Source: Vitellaria paradoxa (taxonomy: Eukaryota; Streptophyta; Magnoliopsida; Ericales; Sapotaceae). Taken from it: DNA of 64,000 bases. The position numbers were made by a program, and so were the translations under genes. Positions 46,553-58,798 of this stretch are shown piece by piece. The notes beneath the pieces are model-generated. The model was not told the origin of the DNA. It saw only the letters and a program-made list of their open reading frames with translations, and made no database searches. The DNA is taken from contig CM034239.1 in NCBI GenBank assembly GCA_019916065.1, forward strand, positions 41,742,663-41,806,662. Reading direction: 5' to 3'. Within the stretch, counting starts at the first letter, position 1, and every line of letters begins with the position of its first letter.

Positions 46553-49500
46553 TTACCCTTGGGCTAAGCATTGCTTGCTTCTGAACTCTTCGGACAAGAG
46601 CTTATCCATTAATTCTTGCAACCTCCTAGCACCAGGACCAGGTCTAAACACTGAATCATCACCACGCAAGGAGCAAGGGTCAACCCCATTGTCCGAGCCC
46701 CCACTGCACCACGCCCCTGGTGCAAAACGATTTGTGCGCCCTAGAATCTCTTTATCGATCTTGTCTAAAACTGGATCATCCTTTGCAAATTTTCGAGCAA
46801 ACACAGCACTGCTGTTGACCATCTTATCAAAGTCCTTAATAGTCAGAAGGCGCGGATGCTGCTTTGGAGGATTGTCCCAAGCAATGTAGTGGAGATCATG
46901 ACCGACTGCAGTGGTCCGGAACTCTTCTGTGTTACAGATGACGGTGTGGAAGTATCCCTCTGGGGAGGAAACAAAGTTCGTGTAATACATCAGGATAGTT
47001 CGGGGGAGATTATCCCATCCCCATAAACAATACTCAACAAATGACCGGGTCAGAATTACCCATGCCGAACCTACATGTGAAGCAAACAAGATTTGACAAA
47101 GTTCAAGTCAACACAGAGTTGGATAAATACAACTTAACTAGCTTACATCAACAAGAAATAATAGAGAGCAGATGGAATTAATAATACCAACAAATGACAC
47201 CAGCAATTAATTAATGATGATCACATTCTTTTCTATCACATAATATAGCCCGGGGGGGGGGGGGGAAGGTACATAAATTGTCAAAATGATGAATAATAGT
47301 ACATTGACAACTTTATGCCCCCCCCCCCCCCCCAAAAAAAAAGAAAAAAAAAAAGAAAAAAGGGAAAAACTAAGAAACTTGGCCCTTAATTCCAGTTTAC
47401 AACACAGATCTTGCTGCCATCTAAGAGAGAGAGATGCATAATTACTGGTATCAGTATTATGAAAAGTTAAACTTTGTCTCATTTTCATTCAAATTTATAG
47501 GTACAACTACCAGAAGCTTACTAACAATTATGGCCATGTAACTCGATATGTACAAGAAGGTTCAAATTAGCACAACTGACTCATAATTATTTGGTTGACT
47601 TCACATACCAGTAAATAACTTGAAGGACGTGGGAAGAGATCGACGCTGATTTGTCCATGCAATGTCAGATTTTTTAGATAGATACAGGGCTGGATCAATT
47701 ATGATTGGTTTTGCTCTCTGGTTCCTGCAAAAGTAAAATTACCATGAATTGGAAGAGAAGAAATGATACTAGCCAAATATGCTTTCTGTATATCTATATT
47801 ACTTACAGTTTCCAATCACGAAGCTGTGTGTGTTCTATAAAATTCAGATTTCGGGACAAATTAGAAAAAACATGCAGTAGATCTGCACATCCAAAACATG
47901 CATCAGATATCTTTTCATTTGACAAAAGAACAAATCCCTGTATAGACCTTAAATTTCTTCACACCATATCTACAGAATATTTAGAAACCAGTAAATATAA
48001 TGCAAATACAAAAGTACTAAGTGAAAGATACCCCTTTTATAGGGCTAGTTCTACCATTCAATGCATCCGACTAACAGCAGTTCAATAAAGTAGATAGCAG
48101 GTGCTATTTGACTTCCAGTATAGGCAAACCACAACTTTCATTCCTAAGAAAATGTGCAACATGATTTAAAAATTACTAGGATGCCGTTTTGGTGAAACTG
48201 TATTCAGGAATAGCATTTAAAACTAGGGATGGGCATCTCGGCCGACCCGTCCGAATTTGATCCGTTATCTGATCTGAATGGATGTGAAATTTGAATTTTT
48301 TTTTGGAGATTGGATCGGATTTGGATTTGATTTTTAAAAAAAATTAGGATATTGGATCGGATATGGGATGGCATTGCCTCCGCCCCAATCTGCCCCGAAT
48401 CCGATATCTAATCCGAATCTGCCCCAATCTGCCCTAATTTGTCCCGATCTGTCCTGAAAAATATTTGAATAACCCCAAATCATTTGAAATCACAATGACA
48501 ACATCGTCGCTATACCATGGCAAACAATATTCACATTCATAATACTCTAGACTTATTGAACTTCACTATTATTATCATTAAAATGAATATTGATAAATAA
48601 ATTTAAAACAAAAATTGTCATCAATTTGTATTAATTAGGGTGTGTTTGGGAAAGATATTATAAATTTAATTTTTTTTCATACTTTTGTGCAAATTAAAGT
48701 TTTAAAAGTTCAATTTATTTCTTTCATACGCAAAAATCAAGAAAACTTAAAAGAGGCAAATTTAAAATTTTATAATGTCTATCATTTGGGACTCTAGATT
48801 ATTGAAATGTATTACATTATTTACAAAATATGTTATTATGTATTATTTTGATTTTGGAGATGAATTATTTGGTAGTAATAGGTTACATACAACTTAAGGG
48901 CAGATTCGAAGGTGAACAAATAGTTTGGAGTTTTGGATATCCGTAAATATATCTGTTCTTTATTTGGAGCGGGGATAGAGGTCCAAAAAAATATCTGTTT
49001 GGAGTTCGGGGCAAATTTGGAGGTAGGCGGAGGATTTAAAGTTTGGATTTGAATAATGCTATATCCGCCTCCGATCTGCCCCGTTCCCATCCCTATTTAA
49101 AACATTATGCCTTCACGAAATTGTAAAGTGGAAGAGTTATAAAATGGTCGCGTTGCTACAGGAAAAGTTGAATGTTAATATATAGCCAAATTTGCTTCTT
49201 TACACAGCAGATTATTTGGCCATAACAATTTGACACACTCTCCTTTTCATAAAATAGTTTTCCACCACATTAATGTCTAATATTCTTCATCAAGTAAAAT
49301 TCAAATAAATTTCACTTTTGTGAAAATAAATAAAGGAAGAAAGAAACTCAGCTCTCTATATCTGTTTTTCATAGGGTTGTAAAAATGTGAATTACTATCA
49401 GTAACACAGATTAAGTGTGTCATCAAAGATCTCAGCAATACAAACAATTAAGAAAGTCTACCGAACTTAGTTGCTTTTGAACCTCATGAGTTGGATCAAA

Positions 49501-51160
49501 ATGGGTGGCCTTAAGATACTAAGCATTGTAGAAGCCTATGTTCTATGTTGATAGCTTTATAAAATGGCACTTCATCAGATAATTAAGAGAAGAAAAGCTT
49601 TGAATTTGAAAATTTGTCTGTCTACACCATGTCAGCCTAATCAACATGATTATGGCATATTTTAAGAACTGTATGTATAAGCAGAATATAGAAATATATG
49701 TTTAAGCTGGAAAGTATGAGGGAGAGGGAGAAACCAACTGCATTTCCCAAAAAAATTAATAAAACAAATAATAATTCTTTTTCTTAGAGGGGCGGTATTT
49801 ATTCGAAGTTACCACTTCCAATCCCATGATGTCCATAAACAACTAAAACAACCCCCTCCCCTCCCCCAAAATAAATAAATAAATAAGAAAATTAATAAGA
49901 AGAAGTAGAAAACAATGGAAGATAGAGGTGGTACGTTACCACCGTACTAACATAGGCCCAAGATGTAATCCTTCTAACACTACCCTCACCTTTGTCTTCT
50001 AGATTTCATTACAAAAAATTCTCCACAGTGAGAGCAATTTCATAAATGTATATACCCACCAATTTACTCCAAAATAGCAAACTAGTGAACAAAGGAGTCC
50101 TCAGTTAATCTTCTTGGTGTCAGAGATAGTTCAAACCAGCTCGAGGATGCCAGTGTGCACCATCAATCCCAAGCAAGAAATGCTTTTTACCAAAACCAAA
50201 TGGTAAAACAATTAAGTAGGGAATGAATAACTAGAACCATAATCGGCAACATATCCCAGTTCAAAGCTGTTCATTCCATATGAATATGCACCTTCTTAAT
50301 TCTCTTATTCTACTTAATTATTATATTATGATTTAAGCCCTCCCTCACCCCAACCAAAAACAATCTCATCTTTAACATTTAACCCAAGCAAATGGCCTAA
50401 GTTTTATACCATATGGAAATTTTTATATAAACTAGACTTTCTTATATATTACTGTTCTGGAAAGTTATAAAATATTAGAAAGAGGAAAACATGAAATTAT
50501 GACCATAGGAATCTTTATGAGGAAGTATATAATAAACAAACCATAGCACTAACCATCTTGGGTCATAAGAGGGTAATCTGAAGCACTGAGGTTTATAAAC
50601 CAGTCCCAATTCAAACTCTCCTTCAACAAAATTGCAATTGCCTGGAGGGTGGAAGCTATCATCGTAGGACCCTTGTATGTCACCAAGTTTGATTGTGACA
50701 TCACACGCACATTCTCCACTTCTTGAAACATTGGATCATTCTTGACCGAAATTGACAAATCTAACCTTTCACGCGGCGGAGCCTCAAGATCCAGATGTAG
50801 AATATACTGATTTCTCGGATGATACACAGCTTGCAAAGTCCTCAACATTCTTTGACTGTCTCCCTTTGTTCCTGATATTAGATAAGCAAATCTAGGCGCC
50901 TCCAGTTTTGAAACCCCACTGGTGTCAAATGACCGCATTAAATCGGATTCAACAAAATATTCATTGGAACCCTCCGATTTTGTAAATGAAATAACGTCAA
51001 ATGCCAGTTGATCCTCTCTGTAGGAAGACGAGTACAACCCAAAAATAGCAGCCATAAACAGAGTAACTGATACCAGCACACTAGCGAAAAATGGATAAAT
51101 CCACCTCTTATCGCCAAATCCCCTTCCTGAGTGCAAATTGAAATTTTTCCTTATACCCAT
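46553..51160 (-). CDS. GT14 family beta-glucuronosyltransferase (GlcAT14-like)
   Basis: Four minus-strand exons: 51160-50554, 47882-47807, 47724-47609 and 47070-46553 (1317 nt, 438 residues). Both small exons have clean AG/GT borders and keep frame (QD|LLHVFSNLSRNLNFIEH, then NQRAKPIIIDPALY, then FTG|SAWVILTRSFVEY). It is a type II Golgi protein with a membrane anchor at about residues 21-43 and a Branch/GT14 domain from about 87 onward (PRFAYLISGTKGD, WDWFINLSASDYPLM). Known GlcAT14A-C add glucuronic acid to type II arabinogalactan of arabinogalactan-proteins; that role is inferred. The 2.7-kb first intron carries the hAT element at 48224. The 5' leader has a (GA)n tract near 51980. Confidence 0.93.
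47251..47333. repeat. Poly-G/poly-C capped hairpin in a GT14 intron
   Basis: A G run (about 13 G) at 47253-47265 and a C run (about 15 C) ending 47333 bracket an inverted repeat: cataaattgtcaa near 47273 pairs with ttgacaactttatg near 47305. It lies in the intron between exons 3 and 4. Confidence 0.75.
48224..49095. mobile_element. Non-autonomous hAT transposon in GT14 intron 1
   Basis: The ends are tagggatgggcatc and cgttcccatcccta, 10-bp-plus TIRs of hAT type. They are flanked by a perfect 8-bp duplication tttaaaac (48216-48223, 49096-49103). Subterminal regions are dense in ggatcgg, aatccgaat and atctgcccc words, which look like transposase-binding repeats. No transposase frame; the 84-codon minus-strand frame is built from the subterminal repeats. 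Length 872 bp. Confidence 0.9.
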
Positions 51161-51979
51161 TAACAGGTTTGCCCAACAGGTATTTCTAGGTATATAGATT
51201 CAGATAAACCTTCAATTTTCAGGACTCCCTGAGAATCTCAAAGGAGTAAATAATCGGACTTGACCCACCAATCTTCTGAAGAGCAAAAGCCCAAACAGAA
51301 GCTACAAGATTTGCCAACAAAACCAAAGCAGCCTTCTCCTATCGGTAAGCAACATTCAAATAGAGGCCTAATGACTTATGCACAAAAGCAGTTGAACTCG
51401 AAACCTAAAAGAAGCTCAAAAATTGAGTTTTTCTTGGATAAGTTCTGGAAAAAGAGAGGTGCCAAGTCGCTTCAAGAATCAAAATTGAAGGAAACCAAAT
51501 AAGGAAACACGGAGTAAATCACGTGGCCGTGATTGCAGAAAGTTGACTGTAACATACGACCAAATTCAAACCTAACAGTTAAATTTCCCGCCGGCAATAA
51601 ATAGATTATCGCAATCTCTTTCCAAAACCGTCAGGGATCTAATCACTCAAGCGTATAAATTTACTTCAACACAAGCGCATACTCACATAAATACAAAAGA
51701 TATGACTTCGATTGCAAGTTTCAAATACTTCAATTCAACGTTGCGTGTCACTGATTCAGAAAAGTTGAGGGGTTGAATTGAACTAAAAGTAGAATTTTTT
51801 AAGCGAAATGCACATGATTCAAGTATGAATTTTGAAGAGAAAAAGCTAAAAGAGATTAGGAAAGACCGAAACTAACACAAAATGCTCGTCCAAAAGCTTT
51901 TTCGAGAGAGAGCTCACACTGTAACTTCAGCTGAGATTGCTCCGAGATTTCAGACACCGAGCGCGATTTTAGGGCAAAG

Positions 51980-52013
<34 letters not shown>

Positions 52014-52204
52014 ACGGTATAGATTTGATTAAACAGTGGGCAATTAACATTCCTTAAAATAAGGGGTTTGCAGGTAAGATTATGCTACATTTATGTTTTT
52101 TAAGTTTTGATCTAATAATGTATACAAGGGCGCCGTACTCCACACGCCTTTCGTACTCCGACTTTTGCCCAGAAATTCGGGTTCCAGGGCACCTAAGAAA
52201 TTCA
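51161..52204 (-). promoter_or_regulatory. 5' leader and promoter region of the GT14 gene
   Basis: (GA)n at about 51979-52010 (CT-rich on the gene strand) probably lies in the leader. The 80-codon plus-strand frame at 51260 is not gene-like. A leader intron is possible but not shown. Confidence 0.4.
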
Positions 52205-52370
52205 GTATGTGTTTAGAATTGTATAAAAGTATATAAAATAAAATAAAATAAAATTATAAGAGTAAATATTTTGTAATTTATGTAATGAGTGAAAATTTTA
52301 AATTTATTATCTCGTATTTGTAAAGTTTTATAAGATTTTATTTTATTTAGTTGAGCTTCAATCAGAGCCT
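52205..52370. repeat. Degenerate family B MITE
   Basis: gtatgtgtttagaattgta to tgagcttcaatcagagcct. It keeps the inner tataaaataaaataaaa / attttattttattt arms seen at 28967-29134. Confidence 0.65.
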
Positions 52371-55156
52371 CACTATGAACTGCAATAAAGAAATGAATGG
52401 TTGAAATTTATTTTTATTTTAATGATTCATGATTTTTTACATTTTACTTTAATTGTGTTTCAATTAAATTTTTTTAATTTTTATTTTTATTTTAAAAATA
52501 ATTTTAATTAAATTAAATTAAAATCATTCGATTAAAAATAATTAAATCTTAATCTTTAATTTTTCACTGCAGTCTTGTAATAGATTTCTTCACTGCGACC
52601 CGTGGAACCCCAAAAATTCCGCCACTTATTTGTGTGTGTGTGTGTGTGTTTTTTTTTTTTTATTGTCATAAAAATCACCAACAACTCTTAAATTTTAAAG
52701 GTTACTTTTACATTTTTTATAATTTAGATTAAAATAAAAACTTAAAAAAAATTATCAAACATAACAGTTTTGATTTTAAGTAAATTTTAAAATTACATTT
52801 ATACCTCTTATAGTTTATATTATCTATACTTACACTATTAATTCTATTTGATTTTTAATAGTTATTTTTTGTCTTTTCACTAAAAAATGTAACGCCTTTT
52901 ACAATTTTACTTTAATTCAAAATATAAGAGATGCAGATATAACTTTTTAAAATTCAAGAGGCGTAAGTGATTTTCATTATAAGTGTAAGAGGTAAAAGGT
53001 AATTATTTTTTTTTAATTTACTCATATTAAAGGTAAAACAACCCAAAAAAAAAAAAAAGTAAAACAAAACAATAATTCAACTTTATAAGAAACATTCAGT
53101 TTTGAATTTATTTTTTTAATTAATCAATTCAGTTACCAGGTTAATAATTATTATTATTATTATTTTTTTTTTTTTGAGATGAACCGACCTCGACTTGAAT
53201 TTACATATTTAATTCTACGTAAAATCAATTATCTTATTATAAAATCTATTAAGATTGAATTGATTTATTCTGTCATAGATTCCAAAATTTAACCCCATAA
53301 AAGTTAGGTCAATATTGAGTTGAATATGTATTTTGGTTTGTGCACATTACTCTAATTTTTTTAATTTATATTTAATTTGTTATGGTAGAAAGAGAGATTT
53401 CAACAGATCATCTCGGAAAACATTATTCAAAATTTTATAGAATTTTTCTTAAATAAATAATTCTCAGAACATGAATGATAGGCAACTAAAACAAAGTAAT
53501 TAAATGGGGATTGGGTCCAAAATCATAATTAAAGCAATGCATATGGGAGCAAAATCATGCTTATCATCATAGAGTTCTTAATAGAAAAATCTTAAAGAAT
53601 GTTGAATTCAAATATAATTACTGCTATGATGTCTTCCTTCAACAGACGGCTTCTTTCTCAACTTGGATGAATAAAGAAGATTAGGTTGTCCTTTCCTACC
53701 TATATGTATATTTAAAACTTATTATACTCTCACTTCTTTTCTTATTGAATTTATCAAACTTATTATATTCTCACTTCTTTTTTTATTTCTTTGATAAATT
53801 CAAGATACTTTTCTTAAGCAAGATACCAATACTTGCCCGTTGTGTTACATTAATTTTTAAAAACATTTTGTCCCAATCGATGACTATCTGATCAAATTAA
53901 CAATATATTGTAATGAGTATTAATTGGTGATAATCAAGTTTTAAATATCCTTAAGGTCGACAATGTATTGCATTAATAACTCTAATTTACTTTTGGATAA
54001 CCCGCACTTCATGAAAGTTTGTTAGGAAAAGCACCTCATTCTACTTGATAAGGCAATTATTATTGTCAAATATACATTTGGGAGAGCTTTTAGTAACTCA
54101 AGAAACTGAAATTTTTTTGTAAATTTTATTATGACGTTGACACGTAATACTTTTAATAAAAATTGTGTGTTTTGTAAAAATTTATAAAAGTTAAAAAAAA
54201 TTAGAAAAAATTAGAGAAAGCTGATAGCTGGTTTTGTGTGTGATAAATTTTTTTTATGTATTTGATAAATTTTGGATGAGAAAGTTGAAAAAAAATTAGA
54301 AAATGTTTAAAATTGGTATTTTTTTTAAGGTTTAGCTAACACATCCTTGGTTTCGGTCATTCCTAAATTGTTTGCAAAAATCTAATAACACTTAATTTTT
54401 AAAAAATAATTTTAGACTTGCTCTCTAAAAATTCAAAATTTATTACAATGCAACGATGCAAGTAGTGGTATTTTCAAACTTCCCATTATTTTTGTTCAGA
54501 AAACATGAAAAGGAAAAAAATAAAATAAAATAAACTATCAATATCTAAAAATTGCACCAGGAATGTTAATTGGTTGGTCGTGATGCTTGTGCATGCTTAG
54601 AGGTGGACACCTTCTTTATTTACTTAAAAAAATCAAGGATTTGAGTTAGAAGGCTGAGTGAAGTACTTGAAAAATTTTTTGAAGAAGCATGCATGCACTG
54701 CGGAAGAGGCAGTGCCTGGTGCCTAGATCGAGCATGTGCGGATATTTTGAAAGATTGTAATGCCTTTGCAAGATAGATTTTCCTCTCTATGTTAGTGGGT
54801 GTACCCTTCAATATCAGCTCAAGCGAAACACAAACAAATAATGACAAAATAGATGAAAACCAAAATAATTATAACAGAAGAATACAAATTTACATGGCGC
54901 AGCAACATACTTTCATTCACGGATAAAATAAGATCTGATTTTAGTTGGAAAATTTTAACAATGAAGTAAGAAAAATTTTTAAAAAGAAATAAGAAAATCT
55001 TAAAAAAACCTTTAGCAGATAATCTTTTTAATTTGTTCTCAGTTTTTTTCTCAATCTTAACTTTTAAAAACCTTTGTTGAAAGTTCTTGATGTATAATAC
55101 GTCCTAAAATAAGTACATCATAAAACTTTAGGCAGATTGTGTTTATGAAATGCAAT
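52371..55156. other. Long intergenic stretch without a recognised gene
   Basis: A (TG)n-T run lies near 52630-52660. A weak inverted repeat spans about 52665-53010 (aaaaatcaccaacaactctt against aagaggcgtaagtgattttc), possibly another foldback element. (TTA)n is near 53148. A 75-codon minus-strand frame at 54620-54847 shows no family. The rest is A/T-rich. Confidence 0.45.
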
Positions 55157-55428
55157 TCAAAAAATTGTCATGTTAACACTCACGAGATTGATCTTTCCGC
55201 AAACTTTCAATGAGTTCCCACACCCTTCTAGAACTCTTTTTGCATAGTCAAAATCACAAAACATTCTTTTCAGTATTTCTCTTGTAATCAAAGCGAGCTT
55301 CCCATAGTCTTCTAGCAAACTTCTGTACTCTTTTTGTGACATAACGAAATCTGTATACTTATAGTGTACTCGTGAACTGACAAATGCCTTTGTTTCACTT
55401 GTTCTGCAACCCTCCACTGTCTTTAATC
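55157..55428 (-). pseudogene. Possible unrecognised exon or gene fragment
   Basis: An 86-codon minus-strand frame with protein-like composition (KYTDFVMSQKEYRSLLEDYG, KRVLEGCGNSLKVCGKINL). A GTGAGT donor-like site follows KINL near 55179, and an AG precedes the start. About 95 bases later another AG-bounded stretch could encode DVLYIKNFQQ. I do not recognise the family. It may be a captured exon, a decayed gene or a real exon with partners I cannot see. Confidence 0.3.
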
Positions 55429-55528
55429 AGGTATCTACTATTTCTTTAGTGTTTAAAGGTAACGAGAATGAAATATAAATTTAAAACAATATATTGGTTT
55501 GCATAAATTTTGAAATTATTACTAACTA

Positions 55529-55623
55529 AACCAAACCAAACTAAGTCTTTTCCCACTAGGTGGGGGCCGGTTATATGTATTTGTCGACGCCAATTAGATC
55601 TATTTATGGGCATGTCCTTCGAT
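55529..55623 (-). mobile_element. Au-like SINE fragment, 3' end
   Basis: On the minus strand it includes ggcccccacctagtgggaaa followed by a ttggtttggttt tail, like the Au SINE 3' region. It is flanked by imperfect repeats aaattattactaact and aaaattactactaaa, a plausible target duplication. Confidence 0.6.
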
Positions 55624-55639
55624 AAAAATTACTACTAAA

Positions 55640-56639
55640 TACAAGATTTTTTTTTTTTAACTTTAAACCTTAGGTTTCAATGGCATCATAAAATCAAATA
55701 ATTACATGATGTTACAATAATCTAGATAAGAACTATTTAATTTTGTCAGCATCACGCTATTCGCTGCTATAATTAATTTAACTATAGGTGAGAACATTAA
55801 CTCAGGTTTGGGTACTTGTTTAAGTTGGTCCAATATATGCTCGTTAAAGAGACAACCCAAATAAATACACTCCACGCTCAAGTCTGGAACCAACCCAGTT
55901 AGCTACTGTATGGACTGTGATCGGCCCATCCTACTCTCTGTCTCCGGGTTCCAAAAGGGAGCCGCAGTGATAAAATAGAAGGTTATAATTTAATCAAAAA
56001 TATATTGAGTGTGTCAAATAATATTTATTAATTCATCTCACCAGCATTTATTGATTCAATCAAATATACTTTGATTAAATTATAACTCATCATTTCACTA
56101 CTATAATCTTTGCAATGGATTTTTCACCGTACTTCCTAGAACCCTCTCTCCTTCTCACATTCATTATTTTTGGCATTTTATGAGGAATATCGATACAAAG
56201 TTGCAAACCATAGTTGGTTAGAAGTTGTTCAAATGAATAGAGAAAGACAGACAATGGAATTTGCTCTGCAGTAAATAAATCAGGAAAAATTTTTAAAAAA
56301 ATAAAGATTTTTTATCGAATAATTCCATTTTTATGAATACAATTTCTAAAATTCAAGGGAAATGAACTTTAAAAATTTTAAATCCATATTCATGAATTAT
56401 GACTTTCAATTAAAAGAAAAAAATTAAAAAACCCTTAAACTTAAACTCTTGCAGCCCCTATTTTATTTTTTTTTCTTTTTATAAATTCTAGTAAGTGGTG
56501 AAAGAAAAGAAGTGAAAATTCAACAAGTTTACATTTCAATTTCAATGTCAATGTTAAGCTTTTCAAGTTTTGAAGGAGTTCAAGATTACAAATTTCAAAC
56601 TTAAAAAAATTTTAAATTTACAAATCTTGATATCAAGAT
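55640..56639. other. Intergenic DNA, no gene recognised
   Basis: 55860-55980 is G/C-richer (ctgtctccgggttccaaaag) but has no frame. 55980-56100 has a loose inverted repeat (atatattgagtgtgtc, caaatatactttgat). Confidence 0.45.
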
Positions 56640-56935
56640 ATTAATCTCTCAAATTGAAATTGAAGTTTACAAATCCTGAAATTTACTTGTCAGACCCTCA
56701 AGTTAAAGTTCAAGTCTACAAAATTTGATATCAAGCTTCTATGTGGTAAGCCATCAAGTCAAACAAAGTTCTAGCCAACCAACCTTGAAATTAAGTTGTC
56801 AACTCTAAAGTTGAAGTTTAAATCTACAATCTTGAGATTAATATGCCATGCCCTCAAGTTAAAGTTAAGTTTATAAATCTCGAGATTAATAAGTTATCAA
56901 GCTCTCAAGTCAAAATTCAAGTTTGCAAAATATTT
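56640..56935. repeat. Degenerate minisatellite, about 50-bp unit, six or so copies
   Basis: Repeating pattern: ctctcaagttaaagttcaag, then tacaaatcttgagattaat, then a gtcat-like spacer. Units start near 56646, 56697, 56750, 56802, 56853 and 56903, with lengths about 49-53 bp and clear divergence. Confidence 0.75.
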
Positions 56936-58003
56936 AAGAGAAAAATTAAAAAGTTTTATCCTATTCAGAGTATTTCAAAAATTATACTCATCTCCTTCCA
57001 AATTAAATAAATAAAATTTGTTATGTATTTTCTACCTTAATTTTTAGAAAAGAAAATTTGTATGTACACAATATACTCTAAATCATCTTACTTTACCCAT
57101 TTATTTTTAGATCGTCATTTTTTTTAAGTATTTGTAATTCGTCATTCCACTTTACCTATGTGCTTTTAAGTAATCCCACTTTATCAATTGTGCAAGGTAA
57201 ACAAATAATGTTTTTGGTTTTTTTTTTTTTTTTAAGTGGTAAAAGGGACAAAGTAGGATAATTTAAAAATACATAAAATAAATTGAGGTGATTTAAAATT
57301 TAAAGTCTTGAAGTAAGACTGGCAGTAAAGTGCATTGGTGCTAAATGTAATTTACCCTAATAAAAGTTAAAAATTTGAATAAAACCAATTTCACCAAACA
57401 ACCAAGCCGTAAAATCAAAATAATATAAAATAAAAATTTGAACCGAATCAATTTTAACCAAAAACAGAATCAAGCAAATCAATATTTTTCGATTTAATTT
57501 TTCAATTTCGATTATATATATTTTACTCACCTCCAGTTGCAGTGGTGATACTGAAAATTTAGACCCAAAAAAAAAAAAAAAAAAAAAGAATTCACTAAAG
57601 AAAACGGAGATTTCATAAATTCAGCATCAGACTACTACCAAACCCAATTAGAAGAATACATAGCGAACACTTCAATTCAATACCTGACTAATAATTTGTA
57701 ACGTTTCATGCACTAGAACCTAGAGGTAGGGACAAAGGCTCGGTCTGATCTACTTTCTGAGTTTGAATTTTTTTTTTTTTTTAAGCCCAGTTAATTAAAC
57801 AGATGAAGTTTGAGATTGTAAAAATTAGTCTGCCTTCAGCTTGAAAGAATTAAAAATATATTTTTTAATATTCTATGTATTTATACATTATTTTATTACA
57901 GAAATATTTATTGGGTATTAAATTATTTATTTTTAAAATTATTTTAATCTAAAAATATAATTTAAAATATAGTTGAGAAATAAATGAGTTTTTAGAGGAT
58001 GTG
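56936..58003. other. Intergenic DNA, no gene recognised
   Basis: 57070-57360 has two loosely inverted halves rich in actttacc / aaagtagg words, possibly an old long-TIR element ending taatttaccct. Homopolymer A and T runs lie at about 57564-57588 and 57767-57782. Confidence 0.4.
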
Positions 58004-58793
58004 CTAGGGATTTGAAATTCCCAATAACTCTCTCAGATGTTCAAATCAAGCATTACAGGACTGAAATTAACTAACATCCATAAAGACAAATCTGCTCAAA
58101 ATATACATCCATCACAAGAACACAAGAATTTTGTTAACTAGGGAAAAATTCCTTTGAACTCAAAGGAGAAACAACCCCGGATCCTTGAGTGGATCAGCCC
58201 AAAAATCTTCACTATATAGTAATGAGGTTACAAGGCATCAAAGAAGAGTTATACAAGTTTTCCCAACCAAGAAATCATTGATCTACTCGTACATCACACT
58301 CTCCTAACCTTGGTTGCTAGATTACCCACAACTCACCTCAACCCATGAAGATTCCAGCCTTCAATCCTTGAAGAGTAAGCTCTTGAATCCAATCCCACAC
58401 CACAGATCTGAGCTCCAGAGAGTTAGATTGTTGCCAAAGATAGTAAGAGAACACCTTGACGTAGGATAAGATCCAAGCCCTAGGTCATCCTCTCAGCTTT
58501 TTGCCTTAAGAAGAAAGAGTGAGCTGCGCAGAAAAAAGCTTAGGTCTGAAAAGAAAAAACTTTTTTTTTTATATCACAGAAGAGGATAAAAATGTCACTT
58601 AAGTTCAAGTAAAGAAATTCTGCGCGTCAGTCAGGAGAAGCTCTTGGGCAAGAGCTTCCCTGCTTAGCTCATTACCTGCTATCTCAGGAACAAAATAGAG
58701 GACAAAACCTCCTTTTTACAAACCAAACTCACAACCAGAATCCAATGTTCACAGACACTCTTTGGCTTATGTTTGTGAACAAAAAGACCAACA
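58004..58793 (-). mobile_element. Solo LTR candidate, minus orientation
   Basis: On the minus strand it starts tgttggtctttttg. It includes a gatataaaaa TATA-like box and the phrase caaaattcttgtgttcttgtg, typical of R/U5 regions of plant LTR elements. A perfect 5-bp atgtg lies on both sides (57999-58003, 58794-58798). With that duplication the 3' end reads ..ccctag rather than a canonical CA, so the border may be off by two bases. No internal domain adjoins it. Confidence 0.5.
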
Positions 58794-58798
58794 ATGTG

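Noticed and set aside
47705..48088. 127-codon plus-strand frame
   Set aside because: It overlaps exons 2 and 3 of the GT14 gene in antisense; the minus-strand exons have consistent splice sites and family residues.
51260..51502. 80-codon Lys-rich plus-strand frame
   Set aside because: Lies in the leader/promoter of the minus-strand GT14 gene and has no recognisable features.
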